Of a stretch of 64,000 nt of DNA, positions 42,701-52,200 are shown piece after piece (the first letter of the stretch is position 1; each line of letters begins with the position of its first letter). This stretch comes from Aquibium microcysteis. Lineage in GTDB: Bacteria; Pseudomonadota; Alphaproteobacteria; Rhizobiales; Rhizobiaceae. The notes beneath the pieces are model-generated. The model did no database searches and was not told where the DNA came from. It saw nothing but the letters and a program-made list of their open reading frames with translations. Where the stretch lies: assembly GCF_014495845.1 (NCBI RefSeq), contig NZ_CP061080.1, positions 2,035,001 through 2,099,000 on the forward strand. The letters run 5' to 3'. The translations under genes were made by a program, and so were the position numbers.

Positions 42701-43303
42701 CTAGCGGCCGGCGAGGTCCCGCACGCCGCCGACGAGGAGCCAGGTCGCCAGCCGGGCGTAGTCGGCCCGGCTGACCGGTCCGCCCTCGCGGAACCACATG
42801 TAGAACCAGTTCGTCATGCCGAAGAGGCTCATGGTGACGGGCTTGAGCAACGGCGCGTGCTCGAAGACTTCGGGGGCCACGGCGCGGATCGCCTCGGCGA
42901 AGCGGGCGACGAGCTGGCGCTCCAGCGCCTTGAGCTGCGCCTGCTCGGCCTCGGGGAGGATCTGCATGGTGCCGATCTGCAGCTTGTGCTCGGCGTCGGC
43001 ATCGCGGTAGGCCTCGAGCAGCGCGCCGACCAGCCGCGCCAGCCGGAGTTCGGGATCGAGTCCGGCATCGTCGGCCGCCTCCACGGCCTCGACGAGCTCT
43101 TCGAGATGGGTGCTGATGATGTCGAAGAGCAGCGCCTCCTTGGAGGCGTAGTAGTGGTAGAACAGCGCCTTGGACACGCCGCATTCGGCGGCGAGACCCG
43201 CCATCGAGGCGCGGTCGTAGCCGTCGCGCGCGAAGACGGCGGCGGCCTGGCGCAGCAGCGACAGGCGCTTCTCGTCGTAGTCCCTGGCCCGCGTGCGCGC
43301 CAT
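42701..43303 (-). CDS. TetR-family regulator of the paa cluster (PaaR-like)
   Basis: A 200-residue TetR protein: an N-terminal helix-turn-helix (Gly-Val-Ser-Lys-Ala-Leu-Phe-Tyr-His-Tyr-Tyr) and a ligand domain rich in helices. Its place between paaX and paaK suggests control of paa genes by a CoA ester; a TetR-type PaaR does this in several betaproteobacteria and Thermus. Start ATG 43303. Confidence 0.85.
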   Translation of the reverse strand: MARTRARDYDEKRLSLLRQAAAVFARDGYDRASMAGLAAECGVSKALFYHYYASKEALLFDIISTHLEELVEAVEAADDAGLDPELRLARLVGALLEAYRDADAEHKLQIGTMQILPEAEQAQLKALERQLVARFAEAIRAVAPEVFEHAPLLKPVTMSLFGMTNWFYMWFREGGPVSRADYARLATWLLVGGVRDLAGR

Positions 43304-43376
43304 CAGGACGCCGACCCGACGGTGGAAAGCGCGCTTGCCCGGCTGTCCGCGCGGTAGTGCATGGCCGGCGCCACGC

Positions 43377-44687
43377 TCAACCCTTCGGCCGGTTGTCGAC
43401 GATGCGCTGCGCCTTGCCCTGGCTGCGCGCGACGGTTTCCGGCGCCGTGACGTTGACCCGGACGGTCACGCCGACCACGTCCTTGATGCGCTCGCGCAGG
43501 GCATGGCCGGCGACCTTGCGCGCATCGTCCGTCCCATGCGTGATCGTCGCCTCGACATGCACCGTCATCTCGTCCATGCGGCCCTCGCGCGTCAGCTCGA
43601 CCTGGAAATGCGGCGCAAGCCCCTCGATCGCCAGGATCTGCTCCTCGATCTGGGTCGGGAAGACATTGACGCCGCGCAGGATCATCATGTCGTCGGAGCG
43701 GCCGGTGATCTTTTCCATGCGCCGCATGCTGCGCGCCGTGCCGGGTAGAAGTCGTGTCAGGTCGCGCGTGCGGTAGCGGATGATCGGGAAGGCTTCCTTG
43801 GTGAGCGAGGTGAAGACGAGCTCGCCCTGCCCGCCATCCTCGACCGGGTCGCCGGTGATCGGGTCGACGATCTCGGGATAGAAATGGTCTTCCCAGATGT
43901 GCAGCCCGTCCTTGGTCTCGACGCATTCGTTGGCGACGCCGGGGCCCATCACCTCCGACAGGCCGTAGATGTCGACGGCATGCATGTCGAAGGCATCCTC
44001 GATCTCGGCGCGCATGGCGTTGGTCCAGGGTTCGGCGCCGAAGATGCCGACCTGAAGCGGGCTCTGGCGCGGGTCGAGACCCTGCGCGCGGTACTCGTCG
44101 AGGATCGACAGCATGTAGGACGGCGTGACCATGATGGTGGTCGGCTTGAAATCCTCGATGAGGGTGACCTGGCGCGTGGTCATCCCGCCCGAGACGGGCA
44201 CGACGGTGCAGCCGAGCCGCTCGGCGCCGTAATGCGCGCCGAGGCCGCCGGTGAACAGGCCGTAGCCATAGGCGATGTGGACGATGTCGCCGGGACGCGT
44301 GCCGGACGCGCGCATCGAGCGCGCCACGCAGTCGGCCCAGACGGCGAGATCGTTCTTCGTGTAGCCGACGACGGTGGGCTTGCCGGTGGTGCCCGACGAG
44401 GCATGGATGCGCGCCACCTGTTCGCGCGGGACGGCGAACATGCCGAAGGGGTAGTTGGCGCGCAGGTCGTGCTTGGTGGTGAAGGGGAACTTCTTCAGGT
44501 CGGAGAGCTGCTTCAGGTCGTCCGGGTGGACGCCCGCCGCGTCGAAGGCCCGGCGGTAGTGCGGCACGTTATCGTAGGCGTGCTTCAGCGACCATTTCAG
44601 GCGGTTGAGCTGGAGCGCGGCGATCTCGTCGCGCGAGGCGATCTCGATCGGATCCAGGTCCTCTCGTCTCGGTGTCAGGTCCTTCAT
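43377..44687 (-). CDS. paaK: Phenylacetate--CoA ligase PaaK
   Basis: A 436-residue adenylate-forming ligase that starts the pathway by making phenylacetyl-CoA. The ATP motif Ser-Ser-Gly-Thr-Thr-Gly-Lys-Pro-Thr and the C-terminal Arg-Gly-Val-Asn-Val-Phe-Pro-Thr-Gln segment are clear. Start ATG 44687, with GGGAGGATGGG upstream. It probably forms an operon with paaI upstream. Confidence 0.96.
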   Translation of the reverse strand: MKDLTPRREDLDPIEIASRDEIAALQLNRLKWSLKHAYDNVPHYRRAFDAAGVHPDDLKQLSDLKKFPFTTKHDLRANYPFGMFAVPREQVARIHASSGTTGKPTVVGYTKNDLAVWADCVARSMRASGTRPGDIVHIAYGYGLFTGGLGAHYGAERLGCTVVPVSGGMTTRQVTLIEDFKPTTIMVTPSYMLSILDEYRAQGLDPRQSPLQVGIFGAEPWTNAMRAEIEDAFDMHAVDIYGLSEVMGPGVANECVETKDGLHIWEDHFYPEIVDPITGDPVEDGGQGELVFTSLTKEAFPIIRYRTRDLTRLLPGTARSMRRMEKITGRSDDMMILRGVNVFPTQIEEQILAIEGLAPHFQVELTREGRMDEMTVHVEATITHGTDDARKVAGHALRERIKDVVGVTVRVNVTAPETVARSQGKAQRIVDNRPKG

Positions 44688-44721
44688 CCCATCCTCCCCG
44701 GCGCGGCCCCGCGAGGCGCGC

Positions 44722-45162
44722 TCAACCTGCGTTCTCGTCGAAATGCCGGCCTTCGATGGCGCGCGACGCGCCGCGGAACTCCGCGATCAGGCGGCCGGAC
44801 TGGTTCTGTACCGTGACGTCGTAGAGGCCCGAACGGCCGGAACGAGCGACCTCGCGGGCGGTCGCCGTGAGTCGGTCGCCGAGTTGGCCGGGCGCGAGGA
44901 AGGTGATCACGTTGTGCTGCGCCACGACCAGCTGGTTGTAGGAATTGCAGGCGAAGGCGAAGGCCGAATCCGCCAGCGTGAAGATGAAGCCGCCATGGCA
45001 GATGTCGTGGCCGTTGGTGTGATGCTTCTCGACCGTCATCGACAGCGTGGCTGTGCCAGGACCGACGGCATCGAGGCTGGCGCCGAGCCATTTCGAAGCG
45101 TCGTCGCGCGCCCACATGGCGTCTGCCGAGCGCCTGGCGATTTCGTCTGCCGACAATGCCAT
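44722..45162 (-). CDS. paaI: Hydroxyphenylacetyl-CoA thioesterase PaaI
   Basis: A 146-residue hotdog thioesterase with the PaaI motif Gly-His-Asp-Ile-Cys-His-Gly-Gly-Phe-Ile-Phe-Thr-Leu-Ala-Asp. It hydrolyses ring-hydroxylated or unused phenylacetyl-CoA to recover CoA. ATG 45162 has GGAGGC upstream. First gene of a paaI-paaK unit divergent from the P450 gene. Confidence 0.93.
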   Translation of the reverse strand: MALSADEIARRSADAMWARDDASKWLGASLDAVGPGTATLSMTVEKHHTNGHDICHGGFIFTLADSAFAFACNSYNQLVVAQHNVITFLAPGQLGDRLTATAREVARSGRSGLYDVTVQNQSGRLIAEFRGASRAIEGRHFDENAG

Positions 45163-45290
45163 AGGAGCCTCCCCGCTCGCGCTCCTCCCGAGCGCATGGC
45201 GGGAAGACTTGCATAAACCGGCCGGCCGGTCAATAATACTCGCGGTGGAAGCGCGGCCAGCGTTTCCGCACGCTGGGAGGAGCGGAGCAC

Positions 45291-46511
45291 ATGCAGGCGG
45301 ACAGGAGCCTCGCCGAGGCGTTCGACATCGGCGCGATGCCGCCGGGCTTCGCGGAGGATCCCTTTCCGGTCTATCGCGCGCTGCTCGAGCACGCGCCGCT
45401 GAAGCGCTTCGCCGACGGATCGGTGATGCTGTCGCGCCACGAGGACCTCGACCGCGTCTACCGCGACACGAAGACCTTCTCGTCCGACAAGAAGGTGGAA
45501 TTCCTGCCGAAATTCGGCCGCACGCCGCTCTACGAGCACCACACGACCAGCCTCGTCTTCAACGACCCGCCGCTGCACACCCGGGTGCGCAAGATCATGA
45601 TGGGCGCGCTGACGCCGCGGGCGATCGCGGCCATGGAGCCGGGGCTGGTGGCGCTGGTCGACGGCCTGCTCGACCGTCTTGAGGAGAAGGGCGAGGCCGA
45701 CCTGATCGAGGATTTCGCCGCCGCGATCCCGCTCGAGGTGATCGGCAACCTCTTCGTCATGCCGCACGAGGAGCGCGGGCCGCTGCGCGACTGGTCGCTG
45801 GCGATCCTCGGCGCGCTGGAGCCGGTGCTGAGCCCGCAGCAGGTCGAGCGCGGCAACCGCGCGGTGAGCGAGTTCAAGGCCTATCTCGGCGACCTCGCGG
45901 CGCGCCGCAGGGCCAGGCCCGGCGATCCCGCCACCGATGTTCTGACCCGGCTGATCGCCGGCAATGACGGGGAACTGCTCTCCCACACCGAGCTCCTTCA
46001 GAACTGCATCTTCATCCTCAATGCCGGCCACGAGACGACCACCAACCTGATCGGCAACGCGCTGCACGAATTGACGCAGTGGCCGGACGAGCGGCGCCGG
46101 CTGATCGCCGAGCCCGCGCTGATCGACACGGCGGTGGACGAGGTCCTGCGCTTCCAGAGCCCCAACCAGCTCGGCAACCGCATGAGCGTGGAGGCCACGG
46201 CCTTCCACGGCGAGACGATCGAGCCCGGCACGCGTATCCACCTGGCGATCGGGGCCGCCAACCGCGACCCGCGCCAGTTCGCCGATCCCGACCGGCTCGA
46301 CCTGTCGCGCAAGCCCAATCGCCACCTCGCCTTCGCGCAGGGACCGCATCTCTGCGCCGGTTTCTCGCTGGCGCGGATGGAGGGGCGGATCGCGATTTCG
46401 CGCTTCCTCGCGCGGCTTCCGGATTTCGCGCTGGCGGGGACGCCGAAGCGGACGGGGCGGGTGCGGTTTCGCGGGTTCGCGAGCCTGCCTGGGCGGGTGG
46501 GACAGGGTTAG
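45291..46511 (+). CDS. Cytochrome P450
   Basis: A 406-residue soluble bacterial P450. The I-helix has Ala-Gly-His-Glu-Thr-Thr-Thr, the K-helix Glu-Val-Leu-Arg, and the heme loop Phe-Ala-Gln-Gly-Pro-His-Leu-Cys-Ala-Gly with Cys355 as the iron ligand. It lies between paaI and paaZ; oxidation of an aromatic or acidic precursor feeding the pathway is a reasonable idea but unproven. No ferredoxin gene is adjacent. ATG 45291 has GGGAGGAGCGG upstream. Confidence 0.93.
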   Translation: MQADRSLAEAFDIGAMPPGFAEDPFPVYRALLEHAPLKRFADGSVMLSRHEDLDRVYRDTKTFSSDKKVEFLPKFGRTPLYEHHTTSLVFNDPPLHTRVRKIMMGALTPRAIAAMEPGLVALVDGLLDRLEEKGEADLIEDFAAAIPLEVIGNLFVMPHEERGPLRDWSLAILGALEPVLSPQQVERGNRAVSEFKAYLGDLAARRRARPGDPATDVLTRLIAGNDGELLSHTELLQNCIFILNAGHETTTNLIGNALHELTQWPDERRRLIAEPALIDTAVDEVLRFQSPNQLGNRMSVEATAFHGETIEPGTRIHLAIGAANRDPRQFADPDRLDLSRKPNRHLAFAQGPHLCAGFSLARMEGRIAISRFLARLPDFALAGTPKRTGRVRFRGFASLPGRVGQG

Positions 46512-46531
46512 GTCCGTGCTCTACGACACCC

Positions 46532-46695
46532 CCCTCTGCCCTGCCGGGCATCTCCCCCTCAAGAGGGGGGATCACGCGCACCACCGGCTTCGCCCGATCG
46601 CCACCATTGCAGGAGCGGCGGTGACGCCAAAGCTGCCGATCTCCCCCCTTGAGGGGGAGATGCCCGGCAGGGCAGAGGGGGGTGCGACGGAGTGC
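46532..46695. repeat. Inverted repeat (family E) between the P450 gene and paaZ
   Basis: Facing arms CCCCCCTCTGCCCTGCCGGG (left) and CCCGGCAGGGCAGAGGGGG (right) enclose CATCTCCCCCTCAAG and CTTGAGGGGGAGATG hairpins. It fills the 231-bp gap. Confidence 0.85.
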
Positions 46696-46742
46696 AGACG
46701 GCCCGGTAGGGCCACAAATCACCAGATACCAGGAGCCGCATC

Positions 46743-48767
46743 ATGACCATCCTCGCCCTGAACAGCTATGCCGCCGGCCGCTGGGTCGCCCCGTCCGGAC
46801 GGCTGACCGACCTGAAGAGCGCCGTCGACGGCCGTGTCGTGGCGCGGCTCGGCGCCGAGCTCGATTTCGCGGCGATGACCGCGCATGCGCGGAGCGTCGG
46901 CGGGCCGGCGCTGCGGGCGATGACCTTCCATCAGCGCGCGGCGATGCTGAAGGGGCTGGCGCAGTATCTCAACGAGCGGCGCGAGGCGCTCTACGAACTG
47001 TCCTACGACACTGGCGCCACCAAGGCCGATTCGATGATCGACATCGACGGCGGCATCGGCACGATGTTTGTCTATGCCTCGAAGGGCAGGCGCGAGCTTC
47101 CCGACGACGTGATTTACGTCGAGCCGGGGATCGAACAGTTCGGCAAGACCGGCAGCTTCCTCGGCCAGCACGTGGCGACCTCGCTGCAGGGCGTGGCGCT
47201 CCACATCAACGCCTTCAACTTCCCGGTCTGGGGCATGCTGGAAAAGCTGTCGCCGACGCTGCTGGCCGGCGTGCCCGCGATCGTCAAGCCGGCTTCGGCG
47301 ACGGCCTGGCTGGCCGAGGCCGCCTTCCGCATGATGATCGAGTCCGGCCTGCTGCCGGAGGGCGCCGTGCAGTTCGTGGCCGGCTCCACCGGCGACCTGA
47401 TCGACCGGCTGGGCTCGCAGGACGTCGTCTCCTTCACCGGGTCGGCGGCGACCGCCGGCATGCTGCGCGGCAACCGCAATCTGCTCGACAACGCGGTGCG
47501 CTTCGTGGCCGAGCAGGATTCGCTCAACGCGACGATCCTCGGCCCCGACGCGGCACCGGGCACGCCCGAGTTCGACACCTTCGTGCGCGAGGTGCATCGC
47601 GAGATGACGGCCAAGGCCGGCCAAAAATGCACGGCCATCCGCCGCATCCTGGTGCCGGCGGCGCACCGCGAGGCGGTGATCGCTGCGATCAGCGAGAAGC
47701 TGGCGAAGACGCCGGTGGGCGATCCCCGCGCGGAAGGCACGCGGATGGGCGCGCTGGCGAGCCTCGCGCAGCGCGAGGACGTGCTGGAGAAGGCGCGGCT
47801 GATCGGCACCGAGGCGCGCTGCGTCTTCGGCGGCGACGGGTTCGCGCCCGCGAGCGTCGACGTCGAGGCCGGCGCCTTCGTGTCGCCGATGCTGTTTGCC
47901 TGCGACGACCCGGACGGCGCGGAGAAGGTGCATTCGGTGGAGGCCTTCGGCCCGGTCTCGACCGTCATGGCCTATCGCGACCTCGACCATGCGACGGCGC
48001 TCGCCAACCGCGGCGCGGGCTCGCTGGTCGCCTCGGTGTTCACGCAAGACCCGGCGGTGGCGCGGCAGGTGGTGATCGCGTCGGGCGCCTTCCACGGACG
48101 GCTCTACTTCGCCAACCGCGACACCGGCAAGGAAGCGACCGGGCACGGCTCCCCCCTGCCCCATCTCGTGCATGGCGGCCCCGGCCGCGCCGGTGGCGGC
48201 GAGGAGATGGGCGGCATCCGCGGCGTGATGCACTACATGCAGCGCACCGCGGTCCAGGCGAGCCCGGACCTGCTCGCCGGCATCACCAGGAGCTTCGTGA
48301 AGGGCTCGACGACGCTCAGGAAGGACGTTCACCCGTTCCGCATGTCCTTCGGCGAACTGGAGATCGGCCACACGCTGGAGACCGCGACGCGCGCGGTGAC
48401 GCTGGCCGACATCGAGCACTTCGCCGAGTTCACCGGCGACACTTTCTATGCCCACATGGACGAGGAGGCGGCGAAGGCGAACCCGTTCTTCCCCGGCCGG
48501 GTGGCGCATGGCTACCTGATCCTCTCCTTCGCGGCCGGCCTCTTCGTCGACCCGGCGCCGGGGCCGGTGCTCGCCAATTACGGCCTCGACAACCTGCGCT
48601 TCACCAAGCCGGTCTCGCCCGGCGACACGCTCAAGGTGCGGCTGACGGCCAAGGAGAAGACGCTGCGCAACCCCGGCCATGGCGAGGTGCGCTGGGACGT
48701 GGCAGTGACCAACCAGAACGGCGAGCAGGTGGCGACCTACGAGCTGCTGACGATGAACGCGGTCTGA
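46743..48767 (+). CDS. paaZ: Oxepin-CoA hydrolase / 3-oxo-5,6-dehydrosuberyl-CoA semialdehyde dehydrogenase PaaZ
   Basis: A bifunctional 674-residue fusion. Residues ~1-515 are an aldehyde dehydrogenase (Phe-Thr-Gly-Ser and the catalytic Cys in Gly-Gln-Lys-Cys-Thr-Ala). Residues ~530-674 are a MaoC-like enoyl hydratase (Phe-Thr-Gly-Asp-Thr-Phe-Tyr-Ala-His ... Val-Ala-His-Gly-Tyr). It opens the oxepin ring and oxidises the aldehyde. The length is that of typical PaaZ. Confidence 0.95.
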   Translation: MTILALNSYAAGRWVAPSGRLTDLKSAVDGRVVARLGAELDFAAMTAHARSVGGPALRAMTFHQRAAMLKGLAQYLNERREALYELSYDTGATKADSMIDIDGGIGTMFVYASKGRRELPDDVIYVEPGIEQFGKTGSFLGQHVATSLQGVALHINAFNFPVWGMLEKLSPTLLAGVPAIVKPASATAWLAEAAFRMMIESGLLPEGAVQFVAGSTGDLIDRLGSQDVVSFTGSAATAGMLRGNRNLLDNAVRFVAEQDSLNATILGPDAAPGTPEFDTFVREVHREMTAKAGQKCTAIRRILVPAAHREAVIAAISEKLAKTPVGDPRAEGTRMGALASLAQREDVLEKARLIGTEARCVFGGDGFAPASVDVEAGAFVSPMLFACDDPDGAEKVHSVEAFGPVSTVMAYRDLDHATALANRGAGSLVASVFTQDPAVARQVVIASGAFHGRLYFANRDTGKEATGHGSPLPHLVHGGPGRAGGGEEMGGIRGVMHYMQRTAVQASPDLLAGITRSFVKGSTTLRKDVHPFRMSFGELEIGHTLETATRAVTLADIEHFAEFTGDTFYAHMDEEAAKANPFFPGRVAHGYLILSFAAGLFVDPAPGPVLANYGLDNLRFTKPVSPGDTLKVRLTAKEKTLRNPGHGEVRWDVAVTNQNGEQVATYELLTMNAV

Positions 48768-48787
48768 CTGGACGCCGGATGGCGGCC

Positions 48788-48805
48788 ATACCATCTCAAT
48801 GGTAT
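48788..48805. promoter_or_regulatory. Palindromic operator of brnTA
   Basis: A perfect palindrome, ATACCAT-CTCA-ATGGTAT, lies 11 bp before the brnT ATG. BrnA proteins autorepress brnTA, so this is the probable binding site. Confidence 0.7.
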
Positions 48806-48816
48806 GGTTCGCCGTC

Positions 48817-49089
48817 ATGGAATTCGAGTACGATCCCGCCAAGAGCGCGTCGAACAAGGACAAGCACGGCATCGACTTCGAGGAAGCGAAGGCTCTCGGG
48901 AAGGACGATGACCTTTTGGAGATCGAAGCTAGATCCGGTGAGGAAAATCGCTTCTTTGCCATCGGCCGGATCGGCGGCGTCAGTTGGACTGCGGTTTGCA
49001 CGATCCGGAACGGCCGGTTGCGGTTGATATCGGTCCGCCGGTCGCGGACGACAGAGGTCAAGGCCTATGAAACGAATATCAGCGACTGA
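48817..49089 (+). CDS. brnT: BrnT-family toxin
   Basis: A 90-residue BrnT/DUF497 ribonuclease toxin. The N-terminus Glu-Tyr-Asp-Pro-Ala-Lys-Ser ... Asn-Lys-Asp-Lys-His-Gly-Ile-Asp-Phe is the family's first signature; the C-terminus has Ile-Ser-Val-Arg-Arg-Ser-Arg. I start at ATG 48817 because the palindrome lies upstream; ATG 48799 would lie inside it. It overlaps brnA by 23 bp. Confidence 0.9.
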   Translation: MEFEYDPAKSASNKDKHGIDFEEAKALGKDDDLLEIEARSGEENRFFAIGRIGGVSWTAVCTIRNGRLRLISVRRSRTTEVKAYETNISD

Positions 49090-49291
49090 ACTCGACAAGA
49101 AATTCGACGACGGCGAGGATGTGTCCGAATACTTCGACTGGTCCACCGCCCGACGACCGAACCGCGAGCCCACGCTTGTCGACGTCGAGCTTCCGACCTG
49201 GATGGTGAACGGTCTCGACATCGAAGCGCAGCGGCTGGGAATCACCCGGCAGGCGCTGATCAGGACCTGGCTGGAAGAAAAGCTGAAGTGA
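49067..49291 (+). CDS. brnA: BrnA-like antitoxin
   Basis: A 74-residue CopG/BrnA-type protein: an acidic N-terminal part (Phe-Asp-Asp-Gly-Glu-Asp-Val-Ser-Glu-Tyr) to bind the toxin, and a C-terminal ribbon-helix-helix (Gly-Ile-Thr-Arg-Gln-Ala-Leu-Ile-Arg). Its stop directly abuts the stop of the convergent MFS gene. Confidence 0.88.
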   Translation: MKRISATELDKKFDDGEDVSEYFDWSTARRPNREPTLVDVELPTWMVNGLDIEAQRLGITRQALIRTWLEEKLK

Positions 49292-50461
49292 TCAGCCCCG
49301 CGGACGCCAGGCCAGCAGGGCAGCCAGGCTGACGAGGCAGATCGCCAGCAGCGCCGTGGCGAAGCCCGCCACGCTGTCGCCCGTCAGCACCACCAGAGCC
49401 GAGACGAGCAGCGCCGAGCCGATCTGGCTGACGAAGCCGTAGAAGGCGGCGGTGAAGCCGGCGATGTCGCCATGAGGGTCGAGCACCATGGCGGCCGCGT
49501 TGGAATAGACGATCAGGTAGCTGGTGGCGAAGAGCGTGATCAGCGCCGTCATCAGGACGGCGCTGATGATCCCGGCGACGATGAAGCCGAGCATCAGCGC
49601 CACCGAGGCAACGAGGACCAGATTGGCGAGGATCATCGCGTTGACGATGCCGACGCTGCGGATCAGCCGGCGGTTCGCCGCCTGCCCGAGGACGATGCCG
49701 AGCCCGTGGAACGCGAAATAGACGGCGAAGGTCGTCCCGCTCAGCCCGAAGGCATGTTCGTAGATACGCGGCGTCGAGGCCAGGATGAGCAGCATCGAGG
49801 CCATCACGACCGCCGACAGAAAGACGAAGTAGCGCGATTGCGGATGCGCGAGCAGACGCCGCGACCGCTGCGCGAAGACGGTGAGCCGCATCGCATCGGG
49901 CGCCCGCGTTCGCAGGGTCTCGGGCAGCGGCACGAGCACGATCAGCAGCCCGGCGGCAAAGACCGACAGGCCGAGGAAGATGAAGCGCCAGCCGGCGAGC
50001 GCCGCGACGCCGGCGCCGAGCAGCGGCGCGAAGATGGGGCCGACGGCGAAGATGGCGGTCGCAAGCGCGAGGTTGCGTGCCAGATCCTCGCCCGCGAAGC
50101 GGTCGCGGATGATGGCGCGCGACGACACGATCGCGGCAGCCGCGCCCAGCCCCTGCAGCACCCGGCAGGCGAGCATGAGACTGATCGAAGAGGCGAAGGC
50201 TGCGCCGAGACAGCCGAGCAGGAAGAGCCCCAGTCCGGAAGCGAGCACCGGCCGCCTGCCGAACCGGTCGGACGCCGATCCCCAGAACAGCTGGCCGATG
50301 CCGGCGCCGATCATGTAGGACGTGATCGTCCACTGCACGAGCTCGAACCGCGTACCGAGGTCGCCCACCATGGCAGGAAAGGAGGGCAGCGTGATGTCGA
50401 CCGAGAAGGACGAGATCGACATCAGCACGCCGCAATAGGCGACGATCCAGCGCTCCTTCAC
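49292..50461 (-). CDS. MFS transporter, Bcr/CflA-like
   Basis: A 389-residue major facilitator with 12 helices and the motif A (Gly-Ser-Ala-Ser-Asp-Arg-Phe-Gly-Arg-Arg) after TM2. The GTG start overlaps the pcaB stop (GTGA), which joins it to the pca operon. Bcr/CflA proteins are usually drug exporters; in this place it could instead export or import an aromatic acid. Confidence 0.88.
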   Translation of the reverse strand: MKERWIVAYCGVLMSISSFSVDITLPSFPAMVGDLGTRFELVQWTITSYMIGAGIGQLFWGSASDRFGRRPVLASGLGLFLLGCLGAAFASSISLMLACRVLQGLGAAAAIVSSRAIIRDRFAGEDLARNLALATAIFAVGPIFAPLLGAGVAALAGWRFIFLGLSVFAAGLLIVLVPLPETLRTRAPDAMRLTVFAQRSRRLLAHPQSRYFVFLSAVVMASMLLILASTPRIYEHAFGLSGTTFAVYFAFHGLGIVLGQAANRRLIRSVGIVNAMILANLVLVASVALMLGFIVAGIISAVLMTALITLFATSYLIVYSNAAAMVLDPHGDIAGFTAAFYGFVSQIGSALLVSALVVLTGDSVAGFATALLAICLVSLAALLAWRPRG

Positions 50462-51558
50462 GAGCGGGCGTCCCTGGCGGGCGCACCGACGGCGCCGTTC
50501 TCCAAGGGCCTGAACGCGACTTGCCCGACCAGCGCCCGGGCATGCCGCAACGCGGTGGACGCGGCCATCACCATCTGCGGCAGCAGCATCCATTCCAGCG
50601 TCCAGGCCGCACCCGAACGCTCGTTCTCATGCACCAGCGACTGGTGCATGCCCGAAAGCAGCGTCGCGTTGAAGCGCGCCAGCGTGACCAGCGTCTCGGC
50701 GCCGACCGGATTGACCTTGTGCGGCATCGCCGACGAGCCGCCGCCGCCCGACAGCCTGATCTCGCCCACCTCGCTCTGCGCGGCGAGCGCGACGTCCTGG
50801 CCCATCTTGCCGAGACTTCCGGTGACGAACGACAGCCAGGACGCCAGTTCCGCGACGCCGTCCCGCTCGCTGTGGCGTGGGCGGTCGACGGGGGCAAGGT
50901 CGAGCAGATCCGCGAGCCGCCGTGTCACGGCCCCGGCCTTGTCGCCGAGTTTTTCCAGCGTTCCGGCCGCGCCGCCGAAATGCAGGATGGCGACGCCGGC
51001 CGCGACGGCATCGAGCCGCGTGCGGTGGCGGGCGAGCGGATCGCGCCAGCTCGCGATCTTGCGCGCCGCGGGCACCGGGATCGCCGCCTGCATGCGGGTG
51101 TGACCCATCACCTCGATCGCGCCGTCCCGCGCCTGCAGCGCGTCGAGCGCACCGACGACGGCGTCGAGACGGCGGCCCAGGAGGGCGAGCGCCGGTTTCA
51201 GGCGCAGCGCGAGGCCGGTGTCGATGACGTCCTGACTTGTCGCGCCGAGATGGACGAAGCCGGCCGCCTCGTCGCCGACCGCCGCCCGGAGCTGGCGCAC
51301 GAGGTCGGGAATGACCACGCCGTCGCGGGCGACGCCGGCCTGGAGCGCCGCAAGGTCGGGCTCGAAGCCCGCGAGCGCATCGATGATGCGGTGCGCGGCC
51401 GCGGCGGGGACGATGCCTTCGGCAGCTTCAGCCCTGGCGAGCGCCGTCTCGAAGGCGAGCATCGCGCCGACGTCCGCCTCGACGGAGAAGAACGGCGCCA
51501 TGTCCGCATCGCCCAGCAGACCGCTGAGGAATGGGTGCTCGAAGGGCGATGCGGACAT
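50458..51558 (-). CDS. pcaB: 3-carboxy-cis,cis-muconate cycloisomerase PcaB
   Basis: A 366-residue fumarase/argininosuccinate lyase-superfamily enzyme that turns 3-carboxymuconate into the gamma-lactone. The signature Gly-Gly-Gly-Ser-Ser-Ala-Met-Pro-His-Lys-Val-Asn-Pro is intact. ATG 51558 is chosen; an in-frame GTG at 51567 is also possible. It follows pcaG by 15 bp. It is a little shorter than many PcaB (about 350-450). Confidence 0.93.
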   Translation of the reverse strand: MSASPFEHPFLSGLLGDADMAPFFSVEADVGAMLAFETALARAEAAEGIVPAAAAHRIIDALAGFEPDLAALQAGVARDGVVIPDLVRQLRAAVGDEAAGFVHLGATSQDVIDTGLALRLKPALALLGRRLDAVVGALDALQARDGAIEVMGHTRMQAAIPVPAARKIASWRDPLARHRTRLDAVAAGVAILHFGGAAGTLEKLGDKAGAVTRRLADLLDLAPVDRPRHSERDGVAELASWLSFVTGSLGKMGQDVALAAQSEVGEIRLSGGGGSSAMPHKVNPVGAETLVTLARFNATLLSGMHQSLVHENERSGAAWTLEWMLLPQMVMAASTALRHARALVGQVAFRPLENGAVGAPARDARS

Positions 51559-51573
51559 GAAGGACACGCGGTC

Positions 51574-52185
51574 TCAGATGTCGAAGAAGATGGTTTCGCG
51601 GTCACCCTGCAGGTGGATGTCGAAGGTGTAGACGTCGCCGTCGCGCGGGGCGATCAGGGTCGGCACGCGCACCTTGTGCTCCACCCGCTGCAGGATCGGA
51701 TCCTGCGCGTTCGCCTCCACCTCGTCGCCGAAATACATGCGCGTGTGCAGGCCGAGGTTGATGCCGCGCGCGACGATCCAGAAGGTGATGTGCGGCGCCA
51801 TCGGCCGGCCGTCGCGGAACGGCACGCGGCCGGGCTTGATCGTGTGGAAGACGAACTCGCCGCTGTCCATGTCGGCCGCGCAGCGCCCCCAGCCGGTGAA
51901 GTTGGGATCCGCCGAGCCGCGCATCTCGGACGGCGAATTGTAGAGCCCGTCGGCATCGGCCTGCCAGATCTCGATCAGCGAATCGCGCAGCGGCGTGCCG
52001 GAACCGTCGATGACGCGTGCCTTGACCGTGATGCGCTCGCCCTTGGTCTTGTCGTTGACCATCCGGATGCCGAGGTCCTCCGGATAGACGCCGCCGATGT
52101 CGCAGAAGTTCGGCGTCAGGCCGATGTGGACATAGGGTCCCGCGGTCTGCGAGGCGGTTTCCTTGAGGCGGCCGAGCGATTGCAT
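51574..52185 (-). CDS. pcaG: Protocatechuate 3,4-dioxygenase alpha subunit
   Basis: A 203-residue intradiol dioxygenase alpha subunit: Thr-Ala-Gly-Pro-Tyr-Val-His-Ile-Gly-Leu at the N-terminus and the Glu-Ile-Trp-Gln-Ala-Asp motif. It pairs with PcaH for ring cleavage of protocatechuate. Normally pcaG follows pcaH directly; here a toxin-antitoxin module lies between them. Confidence 0.95.
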   Translation of the reverse strand: MQSLGRLKETASQTAGPYVHIGLTPNFCDIGGVYPEDLGIRMVNDKTKGERITVKARVIDGSGTPLRDSLIEIWQADADGLYNSPSEMRGSADPNFTGWGRCAADMDSGEFVFHTIKPGRVPFRDGRPMAPHITFWIVARGINLGLHTRMYFGDEVEANAQDPILQRVEHKVRVPTLIAPRDGDVYTFDIHLQGDRETIFFDI

Positions 52186-52200
52186 GGTTCTTCTCCCGAG

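Noticed and set aside
48799..48816. Upstream ATG for BrnT at 48799
   Set aside because: It lies inside the palindromic operator; the ATG at 48817 gives the normal BrnT N-terminus.
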